Assembly (NCBI GenBank): GCA_020639075.1 | Contig: JACKHI010000001.1 | Coordinates: 248,001-312,000, forward strand | Source: Phycisphaerales bacterium | GTDB lineage: Bacteria; Planctomycetota; Phycisphaerae; UBA1845; UTPLA1 | Reading direction: 5' to 3' | Length of the DNA stretch: 64,000 nt | Shown: piece by piece, positions 9,703 through 20,056 of the stretch | Layout of the letters: each line of letters opens with the position of its first letter | Numbering within the stretch: position 1 is the first letter of the stretch | The notes under the pieces: generated by a model | Told to the model about the DNA's origin: nothing | Databases searched by the model: none | Seen by the model: the letters and a program-made list of their open reading frames with translations, nothing else | Position numbers and translations under genes: made by a program

Positions 9703-12700
9703 ATGAAGCGCCTGAGACCATTGCGGATCATTGCACTGTTGACTCTCGTCCTCAGCTCAGCGGCCTGTGATCCGAACTTGCCGTTTGAAATCGATACCCT
9801 TGCCCCAGGGCAGGGGCCAATCGAAGGCGGTACCGTCGTTACGATTTACGGAGACAGCTTCCGGGGCCGCCCATCCGTCCTATTCGGCCAAGTGAGTTCG
9901 CCGAAGGTCGAGGTGTTGAACCGCAATGTCCTCCAGGCCGTGTCCCCGCCGCACGATCCGGGAACGGTCGACGTTGCTATTTACGATCCGCTCTTTCACA
10001 TTAACTCATCAATCGTCGGCAGTTTCACTTACATCGAACCGCCGGCTCCCGCACCGGCGCCGGTCAATGTCCAGTCGATTGTTCCGGCGATGGGTCTAAC
10101 GACAGGCGGGGAGGATGTGACACTTCTGGGCAGCGGTTTTGAAGCGGGCACGGCAGTTCTTTTTGGAAGCGCGTCCGCGAAGGACATCGTCGTGGTGAAT
10201 CCGCAAGTCATCGGCCTGAAGACGCCCCCGAATCCGGCCGGGCCGGTGGACGTTCTCATCGTCGCCCCAAACGGCCAGACCATGACGATTCCCGCGGGAT
10301 TCACCTACGAGGATCCGACGCCGGCACCTGCGCCACTCCCATTGGAAGTGCATTCAATCACACCTGTCAGCGGCCCAGAAACCGGCGATACCGAAGTCAC
10401 GATACTTGGCCAGCAGTTCCAAGCCGGCCTTGCTGTGCTTATTGACAACCTCTCAGCGTCCGACGTGACCGTCATCAACAGCAGAATTCTGACGGCGCGC
10501 GTTCCGGCTCACGCACCGGGATTGGTGGACGTGACCGTTAGCAGTGACGTCATAAGCAGCACGTTGGTCGACGGCTATGAGTATCTCGCTGTCGGCCCAC
10601 AGATCGATTCCGTGGAACCCGCCAGCGGACCGAGCGCCGGCGGCAACACCGTCACTATCAATGGAAACAACTTCACGTCGGGCGTGGCGGTGCTCTTCGG
10701 CAACATTGCGTCGTCGTCAGTCATCATCATCAACGAACAAACGCTGACTGCGCTCGTGCCGTCCGGCGTCGTCGGAATGGTCGATGTGACGATTCGGGGC
10801 GGCGGCCAGAGCGCATCGCTTGTCGACGGTTACCAATATCTTCCGGACGGACCGCAGATTGCCTCGATTTCGCCGTCATCCGGACCGACTGCGGGGGGGA
10901 CGGACGTCACGATCGGAGGAAACCAATTCACGGTGGGCAATGCCGTTCTGTTCGGGGAATTGGCCGCGACGTCGGTCAACGTCGTCAACAATCACGTCAT
11001 CATCGCACGCACGCCCGCAAGCATCGCGGGGATTGTGGATGTCAGCGTCGTGGCAAACAACGGCGCGGCAACGCTGGCCAATGCCTTTGAGTACATCGGT
11101 CCGGACCCCGTCATCTTCGAGATCGCTGCTATATCGCCGGATACCGGTCCGACCGTCGGCGGAACATCGGTCACGATACTGGGCGAGGGATTCACGCCGG
11201 ATACGGGCGTCCTGTTAGGCGACTTGGCCGCAACTGAGGTCGAGTACATCAATGCTCGGCTCATCGTGGCAAAGACGCCGTCGCAGTCGGCGGGAACTGT
11301 CGATGTCAGGCTCATTCGCAGCGGCGAAGAGCGCACGCTCGTCAACGGATTCGAGTATGTCGGCGCTTCGGTTGGAAGCGTCGAGATCATCTCGCTTGAT
11401 CCGATCAACGGGGCGACCGGGGGAGGAACTGACGTCACAATCCGCGGGAGCGGTATCACGTCCGACGTCGCCGTGTTATTCGGAGAACGGGCGGCTGTCG
11501 ACGTTCTCGTGATCAACGATCAAGTGATTCGCGTCGTCACCCCAGCGGGTGCGGCGGAAGGGCTCGTTGACGTCACGCTGATTCAACCCGGATCGAGCAG
11601 CACGTTGACAGGCGGTTTTGAATACATCGGTGGCATCGACCCGGGCATGCAGATCGACTCCGATGGTGACGGAATGAGCGATGAACGCGAGCTTGAAGGA
11701 TACGAAGTCTGGGTCGATGCCTTCGGCTTCGGCCTTGGCGGTGATACGTTCGGCAATATCACACGATACCGTGTATTCAGCGATCCGACGCTCGCCGACA
11801 CCGACGGCGACGGCCTGAACGATCTGGAGGAGTTCTTCGATCGCACCGATCCGTTGGTTGCTGACACAGACGGCGACGGCCTGTCCGACGAAGAAGAGGT
11901 CAAACGCTGGTTCACCAGTCCGATCAGCATCGACACGGACGCGGACGCCCGCGGGCCTGACGGCAATCTCGCGCCGATCAGCAATTTCTTCGACGGTCTT
12001 GAGTTGTTCCACGACGCCGCTGTCCTGCACCTGCCGGCCGACGATCCGAATCGCATTGTGAGTCCGTTGGGGACTTCGCCCATTCTCAGTGACACGGACG
12101 GAGACGGCCGGAGCGATTACGAGGAGGCGCTTCATCCATTCCGAAGCAACATTCTCGCCGAGCTGCCGGGCGTTGAATTCGCACTGGTCGGCGATGTGGA
12201 TGTTCGCCTCGATATTGGGTACGCGGAATCGCAAGGCCAGCAAACGTCTTATGGCGAGTCCTTCAGTCGCTCCGAAACAACGACCATCGGACATTCACTT
12301 GGAGCGACGGTGGGATTCTCGTTCGAGCTGGCGCTGGAAGCCTCGGGCGATTTCAAATTCCCCTCGAGCATGGGCGGCGGCACCTCAACCACGACGACAT
12401 TCGGCACGTCCTTCGAGTTGAGCTACAACTTCAGCAAGGAAGATGCAAAAACCTCGACCGAAGAACACTCACGAAGCGAAACCAATTCGCGGGATTTCAC
12501 GGAGACCGTGTCTTCCGGTTCGATCAATACCGCCGTTGTGTTCCGCAATCCGAGCAACAGCACATACACGATCAGCAACGTCAATCTGCTCGTGAAACAA
12601 ACGGACAAACTCAAGCGCCCCGGCGAGACCGATGCGTCGCGTGATTTCAGGACGATCGCGACATTGGTGCCCGTGATCAGCGAGCTTACGCTCGCGCCCG

Positions 12701-15588
12701 GTGAAACGACGCAGCCGATCGAACTGGCCGCAACCAACATCAACGCAGATGTCATTCGAGAGTTGCTCGCCAATCCGGATACGCTTTTCCTGGAAACCGC
12801 GAGTTTCGACATGACGAACGCCGACGGACTGAATTTCGACTTCATTCGCGAAGTCACGAACTCCAGGACGGCGCTGATCACGATCGATTTCGGCGGCGGC
12901 ATGGTGGAACGATATCACGTGGCGACGAATGTCGGGCGTACCGCCCAGGGGGCATTGGCAGGCATTCGACTCGGCGATGCGCTCGAGAATATTCTGGGTT
13001 GGCCGCAGGGCGATCCGGTTAACGGTTTCACAGTTATTCAGCAGCAGGATGGCAACGGCAATCCGCTACCGGGACCGATGGTACTGGGTTCGTTACGTGG
13101 ATTCGGCCCCGTCTCGCGTCCGCAAGGTGGTTACGACTACTGGTCCGTGATCAGCAACGCACTGGATCGTCACGGCAGCGTCGATTTCGACGATATTCAA
13201 CTGATGGCGGGCGATGAGCTGCTGCTGTTCTATCAGCGCGACGACGACAACGATGGTCTACCCAATACGCTTGAAATCGCGACAGGCGCTGATCAAACGC
13301 CGGAATCCCCGAACGATGCCGACGGAGACGGTCTAAGCGACGTCTTCGAGGTCATCACAGGTTGGATTGTATTCGAAGATCCGAACAACCCGTTTGATCC
13401 CGACGATCCCAACTTCCCGCCTCCCGCGGGCGGATTCGACTATTACCGCGCTTTTTCCGATCCGCGATTGGTCGACGCCGACGGCGATCATCTTGATGAC
13501 GCGCAGGAGTTTGCGGCGAGAACCGATCCGAATGATCCGGATACCGACGGCGACGGCATTATCGACGGGGATGACCCGTTCCCGACGATTCGCGCCCGCA
13601 CAATCTACGTCGACGGTAAGTTGGCCCAAAACGGTAACGGCCTCAGTTGGCTCACTGCCAGAAACTCACTTAGAGCAGCACTGAATGACGCCGCCGCCGG
13701 CGCCGCGACGCCCAACAATCCGAGCGATGACATCGCACAAATATGGGTGGCCAGCGGAACCTATCGGCCCAGCGGTTCGAATCGAAATCAGTCCTTTGAC
13801 ATGGTGGATCGAGTCTCCATTTACGGCGGGTTCGCAGGCGCCGGCGGTCTATTAGGCGGAGAGCAGAAACTCGGCGAACGCAATCCTGATCCGTTCACAA
13901 ACGGAACCGTCCTTTCCGGAGATCTCAACGATGACGATGTCGGCGAAGTCGTTGATCTGACGGTGCCCGCCTCTTACGAGGAGAACAGCCGAACTGTCGT
14001 ATTCGCGTCTGAAAATGTGGGACCGTCCGCCCGACTCGACGGTTTCCTGATCACGGGCGCGTATAACGACGAGTCGGACGATCGAACACGCGACGGCGAC
14101 AACGGCTGTGGCGGCGCCGATCCGATCGCCGGCACCGGGTATTTCATTTTTGACAATACTGTTGGCGTCGCGCCAAACGACGACACTACGAATTGCGGGC
14201 CGATTGAACGCGATATCTGGTTCCGTTGGACGGCGGAACGCAGCCAAACGGTCACATTCTCGACGCTGGGCTTGTCGACCATCGACACGGTCATCGGCGT
14301 CTATACCGGATCATGCGGTTCGTTCACCGAAGTCGCGTGTAACGACGATCTCAGCGGAATGTTGCAAAGCGAACTGACGTTCTCAGCCAACTCCGGCACA
14401 GAATACTATCTGCGCATTGCGAGTTATGAAGGGACGCCGGGCGCGAACGGACAGTACTTCTCGCTCGAATACGAACGAACCGGCGGCGGCCTGGCATGTC
14501 GGGGAGCGCCGACGTTGGCGAATTTGTTGTTTGTCGCCAATGTAAACCAGAATCGCGGCGGCGGAATGAGCGTAGCGGGGGGCGCTCCGACGATCCAAAA
14601 GTGCACGTTCGCGACCAACTTCGCCCAGATTGGCGCAGGCGCTTACGTCCGTACCGACGACGAGATGGAGATGACCGGCAGTATCTTTACACAGAACGAG
14701 GCCCGGGATCGCGCCGGTTCGCAAAACGTCGCCCCGAGCGGCGGTGGACTGGCGATTTACGGAAGCGGCCGGGTCGATCTGCGGGACTGCTCGTTCAATG
14801 GGAATCGGGCATACAACTGGGGCGCGGGGCTGTTCACATCCAATCTGAACGGACCGCTTTACGTGCAGATTGAGAACTCCAGATTCTCCTCGAACATCAT
14901 CACAGGGCTCAACGCCGGCCCCGGAAATGCTCACGAAGGCGGCGGTGCGGCGCTGTTCAGCGATGCATCTGTCGTCGGCAGCACCTTCTGGAACAACAAG
15001 TCCAACGCACACGGGGGCGGCCTCGCCGCATATCGAAAAACTGACGTCGTCAACTGTACCCTGGCGTATAACCGATCGTTCTTTGACGCCTTCGTTTTTG
15101 GATTTGCGAACGGCGGCGGCATGGTTGCCGCGAGCATCGGCATCGGGCACAACGCTTACGTCAATGGCGATGTCGGCCCAGGTAACGTAAGAGTGGAAAA
15201 CACCATCCTGTGGGCGAACTGGTTCGGCAACGAGGCTCTTCCCGATATGCCGGAGTACGCCGAGTTCATGCAGATCGACCGAGAAGGCGGGGCGTTGAGC
15301 GTACGGAACTCCTGTTTCAATGCACCCGACGACTACGCCGGCAACAACAACATCGGCGACGACCCGATGCTCATGAACGCCGCACAGGGGAACTTCCGAC
15401 TCCAACCGATGTCCCCCGTGATAGATCGCGGAAATAAGTTCATCGACATAGATCCGGTCACACCCGGAATTCAACTCCTTCCGATCGAGGATCTGGATGG
15501 CCATCCGCGCATCACCGACGGTAACGGCGATGGCGACGACGATATTGACATGGGTGCCTACGAATCTGACGCGGCCGAGGCAGGTTGA
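9703..15588 (+). CDS. Giant surface lipoprotein: TIG x7, calcium boxes, protective-antigen-like domain, beta-helix
   Basis: The frame is open from 9538, but the ATG at 9703 is preferred because it gives a lipoprotein signal ending LSSAAC (Cys22), for 1961 residues. Domains: seven TIG/IPT Ig-like repeats (about 30-642, each with SGPxxGGTxVTIxGxxF). EF-like boxes DSDGDGMSDE, DTDGDGLND, DTDGDGLSD and DTDGDGRSD follow (652-810). A Ser/Thr-rich beta region at about 830-1101 resembles the oligomerising/pore domain of anthrax protective antigen. More calcium boxes lie at about 1180-1290. A right-handed beta-helix opens near 1300 with RTIYVDGKLAQNGNGLSW and is interrupted at about 1467-1600 by a PPC-like module (ERDIWFRWTA). 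It is probably anchored in an outer membrane and exposed. A strong terminator ends the unit. No dockerin tail is present, unlike most large secreted neighbours. Confidence 0.88.
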   Translation: MKRLRPLRIIALLTLVLSSAACDPNLPFEIDTLAPGQGPIEGGTVVTIYGDSFRGRPSVLFGQVSSPKVEVLNRNVLQAVSPPHDPGTVDVAIYDPLFHINSSIVGSFTYIEPPAPAPAPVNVQSIVPAMGLTTGGEDVTLLGSGFEAGTAVLFGSASAKDIVVVNPQVIGLKTPPNPAGPVDVLIVAPNGQTMTIPAGFTYEDPTPAPAPLPLEVHSITPVSGPETGDTEVTILGQQFQAGLAVLIDNLSASDVTVINSRILTARVPAHAPGLVDVTVSSDVISSTLVDGYEYLAVGPQIDSVEPASGPSAGGNTVTINGNNFTSGVAVLFGNIASSSVIIINEQTLTALVPSGVVGMVDVTIRGGGQSASLVDGYQYLPDGPQIASISPSSGPTAGGTDVTIGGNQFTVGNAVLFGELAATSVNVVNNHVIIARTPASIAGIVDVSVVANNGAATLANAFEYIGPDPVIFEIAAISPDTGPTVGGTSVTILGEGFTPDTGVLLGDLAATEVEYINARLIVAKTPSQSAGTVDVRLIRSGEERTLVNGFEYVGASVGSVEIISLDPINGATGGGTDVTIRGSGITSDVAVLFGERAAVDVLVINDQVIRVVTPAGAAEGLVDVTLIQPGSSSTLTGGFEYIGGIDPGMQIDSDGDGMSDERELEGYEVWVDAFGFGLGGDTFGNITRYRVFSDPTLADTDGDGLNDLEEFFDRTDPLVADTDGDGLSDEEEVKRWFTSPISIDTDADARGPDGNLAPISNFFDGLELFHDAAVLHLPADDPNRIVSPLGTSPILSDTDGDGRSDYEEALHPFRSNILAELPGVEFALVGDVDVRLDIGYAESQGQQTSYGESFSRSETTTIGHSLGATVGFSFELALEASGDFKFPSSMGGGTSTTTTFGTSFELSYNFSKEDAKTSTEEHSRSETNSRDFTETVSSGSINTAVVFRNPSNSTYTISNVNLLVKQTDKLKRPGETDASRDFRTIATLVPVISELTLAPGETTQPIELAATNINADVIRELLANPDTLFLETASFDMTNADGLNFDFIREVTNSRTALITIDFGGGMVERYHVATNVGRTAQGALAGIRLGDALENILGWPQGDPVNGFTVIQQQDGNGNPLPGPMVLGSLRGFGPVSRPQGGYDYWSVISNALDRHGSVDFDDIQLMAGDELLLFYQRDDDNDGLPNTLEIATGADQTPESPNDADGDGLSDVFEVITGWIVFEDPNNPFDPDDPNFPPPAGGFDYYRAFSDPRLVDADGDHLDDAQEFAARTDPNDPDTDGDGIIDGDDPFPTIRARTIYVDGKLAQNGNGLSWLTARNSLRAALNDAAAGAATPNNPSDDIAQIWVASGTYRPSGSNRNQSFDMVDRVSIYGGFAGAGGLLGGEQKLGERNPDPFTNGTVLSGDLNDDDVGEVVDLTVPASYEENSRTVVFASENVGPSARLDGFLITGAYNDESDDRTRDGDNGCGGADPIAGTGYFIFDNTVGVAPNDDTTNCGPIERDIWFRWTAERSQTVTFSTLGLSTIDTVIGVYTGSCGSFTEVACNDDLSGMLQSELTFSANSGTEYYLRIASYEGTPGANGQYFSLEYERTGGGLACRGAPTLANLLFVANVNQNRGGGMSVAGGAPTIQKCTFATNFAQIGAGAYVRTDDEMEMTGSIFTQNEARDRAGSQNVAPSGGGLAIYGSGRVDLRDCSFNGNRAYNWGAGLFTSNLNGPLYVQIENSRFSSNIITGLNAGPGNAHEGGGAALFSDASVVGSTFWNNKSNAHGGGLAAYRKTDVVNCTLAYNRSFFDAFVFGFANGGGMVAASIGIGHNAYVNGDVGPGNVRVENTILWANWFGNEALPDMPEYAEFMQIDREGGALSVRNSCFNAPDDYAGNNNIGDDPMLMNAAQGNFRLQPMSPVIDRGNKFIDIDPVTPGIQLLPIEDLDGHPRITDGNGDGDDDIDMGAYESDAAEAG

Positions 15589-15620
15589 TCAACAGCCCCA
15601 ATGCAAACCACTGCATCCGG

Positions 15621-15656
15621 CGGCCGGGAAAAGGGGTTTTCCCGGCCGTCTTTTTT
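15621..15656 (+). terminator. Strong intrinsic terminator after the TIG lipoprotein gene
   Basis: Perfect 12-base arms (CGGCCGGGAAAA at 15621-15632 and its complement at 15637-15648), GGGG loop, then TC and six T residues. It also argues against a sigma-factor start upstream of 15687. Confidence 0.93.
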
Positions 15657-15686
15657 CCTCAGCTTGCCGCCCTTTGGAGGTCGCCG

Positions 15687-16340
15687 ATGGATCGTGATAA
15701 GATGCGTGCTTTCAGGCCGCCGTCGCCGGGATCGCGCAATCGCAACCGGCGATCGGATCGATCTCCGGTCGTGGTGAAGTGGATGCGGGAAGTCGAGGAA
15801 ATCCTGACAGCGGCGGAGAAGGGGGACGCGGAAGCCGCTGCCGCCCTCTTACCGCTGATCTATGACGAATTGCGTTCGTTGGCAGCCAGTCGATTGGCCC
15901 AGGAACGTCCGGGGCAGTCTCTGTCCGCGACCGCGTTGGTGCACGAGGCATACTTAAGACTTGTCGGGGACAAGACGCCCCATTTTGACGGACGTTCGCA
16001 TTTCTTCGCCGCCGCAGCCCAGGCGATGCGCCGTGTGCTCATCGATCGCGCTCGGGCGAAAGGGCGGGAGAAGCGCGGAAGCGGCCGCGCTCGCATTGAT
16101 GTCAATCTCGCGGAACTGTCTGTCGATACGGTCCCCGATGAATTGGTTGCGTTGGACGAAGCGCTGATTCGACTCGCGGCGGAAGACAAGGTTAAAGCGG
16201 AGTTGGTTGAATTGCGATTCTTCGCCGGCATGACGCTTCGCGAAGCGGCCGCTGTGTTGGGAATCTCCATCGCCTCGGCAGATCGTTACTGGGCATACTC
16301 GCGAGCCTGGCTGTTCGACGCGTTACGCCATGATGGCTAG
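15687..16340 (+). CDS. ECF-type RNA polymerase sigma factor
   Basis: 217 residues from an ATG preceded by GGAGG with six-base spacing. The frame extends upstream to 15585, but that part covers the terminator, so the downstream start was chosen. It shows the ECF_sigma/TIGR02999 signature: LLPLIYDELRSLAASRLAQE, SATALVHEAYLRL, SHFFAAAAQAMRRVLIDRAR and region 4 ELVELRFFAGMTLREAAAVL. A WD40 kinase follows 81 bp downstream. This is the least tightly coupled of the five sigma/kinase pairs in the window. Confidence 0.95.
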   Translation: MDRDKMRAFRPPSPGSRNRNRRSDRSPVVVKWMREVEEILTAAEKGDAEAAAALLPLIYDELRSLAASRLAQERPGQSLSATALVHEAYLRLVGDKTPHFDGRSHFFAAAAQAMRRVLIDRARAKGREKRGSGRARIDVNLAELSVDTVPDELVALDEALIRLAAEDKVKAELVELRFFAGMTLREAAAVLGISIASADRYWAYSRAWLFDALRHDG

Positions 16341-16421
16341 ACGCCTGACTGGGGTCCGGAACTCGGGAGTCTGAGATCGGCTGAAGATCAATTCTGGAGT
16401 TGCCGACCGTTAGCGAATCGT

Positions 16422-19400
16422 ATGTCGTCATCGGAACTCGATATCGAAGCAATCTTTGATCGGGCGCGGCAGATTTCCGAACCGAACACGCGGGCGACGT
16501 ACCTCGATGACGCCTGTGCTGGCGATTCGACAGCTCGACGACGTATCGACGCGCTTCTTGCGGCGCTGGAGCAGGCCGGCGACTTCCTGGAGACTTCCGA
16601 TCGAACCGACCGTTTCTCGCCCGTCGCCGGCGCATTTTTCAGTCCTGACGAGCCTGCGATCGGCGAACAAATCGGCTCGAAGGTGGGGCCATACAGTATC
16701 ATTCAGAAAATCGGCGAAGGAGGATTCGGCGCCGTCTACCTTGCGTCACAGGAAGCGCCGGTACGCAGACACGTCGCATTGAAAATCATCAAGTTCGGAA
16801 TGGACACCCGTCGTGTCGTGGCGAGATTCGAGGCTGAGCGTCAGGCCCTGGCGATGATGGACCACCCACACATCGCAAGGGTTTTCGATGCAGGCGCTAC
16901 CGACTACGGGCGGCCTTACTTCGTGATGGAACTCGTCAACGGCATGCCGATCACTGAGTACTGCGATCGACATTGTCTTACGACAAGTGAGCGCCTGCAT
17001 CTGTTTGTCGACGTTTGTGCTGCCGTGCAACATGCCCATCACAAAGGCGTTATTCACCGGGATCTGAAGCCTTCGAACGTTCTGATATCGTCTTATGACG
17101 ATACACCGACCGTAAAGGTGATCGATTTTGGCGTGGCCAAGGCAACGGCCGATCCGTTAACCGACAAGACGCTTGTCACCGGTCTTGGGCAAATGGTCGG
17201 AACTCCGTTGTATATGAGTCCGGAACAGGCCAGCCAGTCGGACCTCGACATCGATACGCGCAGCGACATCTATACGCTTGGTGTGCTGCTCTATGAATTG
17301 CTCACCGGCACGTTGCCGTTCGAGCCCGCGGGCTTGGAAAGCGCCGGATACGCGGAAATCCAACGCTTGCTCTGCGACGTCGACCCGCCGCGTCCGAGCA
17401 CCCGATTGTCGCGGCTCACGCGAGAAAACTCGACGATTGCTGAGAAACGAAAGACGGACAGTCGGCAACTGGTCGGCATGTTGCGAGGCGATCTCGATGC
17501 GATCGTCATGAAATGTCTCGAGAAGTCGCGCGACAGGCGCTATGACTCGGCCGCTGCATTGGCGGCAGACATCGACCGCTACCTGCGGGATGAAATCGTC
17601 GAGGCCCGGGCGCCGGGGTTTGCGTATCGCGTGTCGAAGTTCATTCGTCGCCACCGGGTCGCCGCGGGCGCAACGATCGTCGTTGCAACAGGTCTAGTTC
17701 TCGGCTCTGCGCTCGCCGTCTGGGGAATGTTGCAGGCTCAACTCGATCGCGATCGTGCAGTGGCTGCGAAGTCCGCCGAAGCCGAACAGCGGAGAATCGC
17801 ATCTGCGAGGGCAGAATCGCTACGTCGGGAGCTCTATCGCTCGACGATCCTCCGCATTTCCGGGGTCATCAACAGCGGGGCCGCCGACCCGATCAAGGCC
17901 GATCTGAACCGTTGCGACGTTGATCTGCGACATTGGGAATGGCGGCGACTGCGATTTCTTGCGGATACCAGCGTCGAGACGATTCAGACCGATGCGGGAC
18001 ACATCAGCAAGATCGCATTCGCGCCGGACGCGCGAAGTTATCTCCTCGCCGAAGGCTCCGGGAGGATCAGCCTGCGCTCGACGAACGACCACAGCGTGAT
18101 CCGGGAATTTGTTCGGGACGATCCGAGTGGCCCGGCGCGCGATGCATGCTTCAGCCTGGACGGACGGCGCGTCGCGACGATCAGTCCGAATACGGGAGTC
18201 TTCGTCTGGGATGTGGAGTCGGGGGCGTTGATCCGGAGATTCGACCTGGACTTCGGCAACCTGTTGGCCGTTGCACTTGACGGCGATGGCGGAAGAGTCG
18301 CAGTCGGTTCTTTCTGGAGTGACACGCTGGTCCTGAATGTTGACAGCGGCGAGACTCTGTATTCCCTTTCCGCCCCGGCGCACAGAGCGCGATCGCTTCA
18401 GTATTTCGACGGCGGCCATCGACTGATGGTCGGTTCCCTTGAGAGTGACGTCAGCGTATTTGATGTTGACTCTGGGGAGATCCTATGGCACAAGCCCGCG
18501 GGGGATTTCGTCGTCTGGTCCGCGGCTGTCAGCCCTGACGGGCAGACGATCGTCGCAACGAGCGGGACTGCTCGTATCGTCGGGCTAAAGGCCTCAACCG
18601 GCGAGTTGCTATTCGATGAGGCATGCAGCCGAGTCGAAAACGGGGACATGACGATTGATGATCGGGATGGCAGAGTCTATCTCGGGGCGAGCGACGGCTT
18701 GATAACGGCGTACGACTTGCGATCTGGTGAGGGGAGTCTTGTCCTGCGGGGACACGAAGCCGGCGTTACGTCGGTGGCTTTGAATCCCGAATCGCGAGCG
18801 CTCTACTCGACTGCTGAGGATGGCACAATCAAGCGCTGGACGCCGACCCAGCATGCTGGCCGCTCGACGCTCGTCACACACCATAACATATTGCTTGCGG
18901 CCCGCATTTCACTCGATCACAGCAGGATCTACTACGGTGGTCATCGAGGTGGACTTCAGATTTACGATTTGACGACAGGCAGGACGATTGCGCGCGATCT
19001 GGCTTTTGAAGACGTGGGCGACATCCTTGAATTTCCTGACGGATCGATCGCCGTGTCCGGCGGAAAGGCGGATTCGCCGCTTCCGTGCGTCGCGATTCTG
19101 TCTCAGTCTGGAGCCGTCCTGCATCAGTGGTGCTCGAAACGATCCGAAAAACTCAATTGCATCGTCGCGAACAACGAAGGTACCCTCGTGCTTTCGGCTC
19201 CCTTCGACAACGGAGTGCGTGTCTGGGACGTCGCAAGCGGCAAGTGCGTATGTCAACTCGCCCCCCACGACAGGTCGCTTTATCGGGCCGCCTTTTCGGG
19301 CGACGGCGAATCGCTCATCTCGATTGACGACTCCGGCCTCATCGAATCATGGAGTATCCGGACGGGCGAGCAGCTTAAGAGCCTCGGCCGTTGCTCGGTG

Positions 19401-19745
19401 CCTGCGGATCAGATGATCGCGAGCCATGACGGCCGTATGTTGATCTTCGGATTCGATTCGGGCCTGATTGAGATTCGTGACGCCCATACCGGCCGACTAA
19501 TACACGATCTGCGGGGCCACATCGGTAGGGTGCGCGACCTGGCCCTGTCGCCCGACGACCGACGACTGATTTCGTGCGGAAACGACGCATTCATTCGGCT
19601 CTGGGATACCGATTCCGGTCGCCTCCTCATGAACGTCGGGCAACATAGCGCCGCAGTGACTTCGGTTGCGTTTGACAGCGACGGATCACAAGTTGTGTCG
19701 TGTGGAGAAGATCACACGCTTCGTTGTTGGCGCACCGCCGATTGA
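16422..19745 (+). CDS. Transmembrane Ser/Thr protein kinase with WD40 repeats
   Basis: 1107 residues. The kinase domain has EGGFGAVYL (about 97), VALKIIKFGMD (Lys about 121), HRDLKPSNVL (about 211), DFGVAKA (about 234) and GTPLYMSPEQ, all intact. A single membrane segment at about 413-433 is followed by a short coiled stretch rich in Ala, Glu and Arg, then about a dozen WD40-type units; the last ones are the clearest (LSPDDRRLISCGNDAFIRLW, CGEDHTLRCW). The kinase should be cytoplasmic and the propellers on the other side of the membrane. No good ribosome site lies just before the ATG. It follows sigma gene 15687 and presumably acts on it. Confidence 0.95.
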   Translation: MSSSELDIEAIFDRARQISEPNTRATYLDDACAGDSTARRRIDALLAALEQAGDFLETSDRTDRFSPVAGAFFSPDEPAIGEQIGSKVGPYSIIQKIGEGGFGAVYLASQEAPVRRHVALKIIKFGMDTRRVVARFEAERQALAMMDHPHIARVFDAGATDYGRPYFVMELVNGMPITEYCDRHCLTTSERLHLFVDVCAAVQHAHHKGVIHRDLKPSNVLISSYDDTPTVKVIDFGVAKATADPLTDKTLVTGLGQMVGTPLYMSPEQASQSDLDIDTRSDIYTLGVLLYELLTGTLPFEPAGLESAGYAEIQRLLCDVDPPRPSTRLSRLTRENSTIAEKRKTDSRQLVGMLRGDLDAIVMKCLEKSRDRRYDSAAALAADIDRYLRDEIVEARAPGFAYRVSKFIRRHRVAAGATIVVATGLVLGSALAVWGMLQAQLDRDRAVAAKSAEAEQRRIASARAESLRRELYRSTILRISGVINSGAADPIKADLNRCDVDLRHWEWRRLRFLADTSVETIQTDAGHISKIAFAPDARSYLLAEGSGRISLRSTNDHSVIREFVRDDPSGPARDACFSLDGRRVATISPNTGVFVWDVESGALIRRFDLDFGNLLAVALDGDGGRVAVGSFWSDTLVLNVDSGETLYSLSAPAHRARSLQYFDGGHRLMVGSLESDVSVFDVDSGEILWHKPAGDFVVWSAAVSPDGQTIVATSGTARIVGLKASTGELLFDEACSRVENGDMTIDDRDGRVYLGASDGLITAYDLRSGEGSLVLRGHEAGVTSVALNPESRALYSTAEDGTIKRWTPTQHAGRSTLVTHHNILLAARISLDHSRIYYGGHRGGLQIYDLTTGRTIARDLAFEDVGDILEFPDGSIAVSGGKADSPLPCVAILSQSGAVLHQWCSKRSEKLNCIVANNEGTLVLSAPFDNGVRVWDVASGKCVCQLAPHDRSLYRAAFSGDGESLISIDDSGLIESWSIRTGEQLKSLGRCSVPADQMIASHDGRMLIFGFDSGLIEIRDAHTGRLIHDLRGHIGRVRDLALSPDDRRLISCGNDAFIRLWDTDSGRLLMNVGQHSAAVTSVAFDSDGSQVVSCGEDHTLRCWRTAD

Positions 19746-20056
19746 GCGAGTCGTATGGAACGCTGACGAATCGGTCTTGGCGTGTCGCGCCGCCCGCGAC
19801 TGACGACGATGTGAAAGGACTGTCATTGACCGGCGACGCACAGGTTCCGGCCGGGTTCTTCATCTGCATAGCAGCCGAATCGCCCCGGTGTATTTCTGAC
19901 GCAATAACGTGCAGCAGACTTGGATTGAGCTGATTGCTACGCCAATTCAGTTCGAAGAGTTGGTGAACGTTGCAATTCGAAGGGCCACACATCCGACCGA
20001 CCCACGATCGAGAGGCGTCTTGCCACGGATCAGTTTCCCTGGAAGGCACGAACCCT
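19746..20056. other. Intergenic region between convergent genes
   Basis: It separates the end of the WD40 kinase from the end of the CAP-domain gene. I found no convincing hairpin terminator, ORF or repeat. Confidence 0.6.

Noticed and set aside
14383..15504. 373-codon minus-strand open frame inside the TIG lipoprotein gene
   Set aside because: Antisense to the beta-helix region, no signal or motif.
15585..15686. Upstream extension of the second sigma factor
   Set aside because: The stretch contains a strong intrinsic terminator, and GGAGG marks the ATG at 15687.
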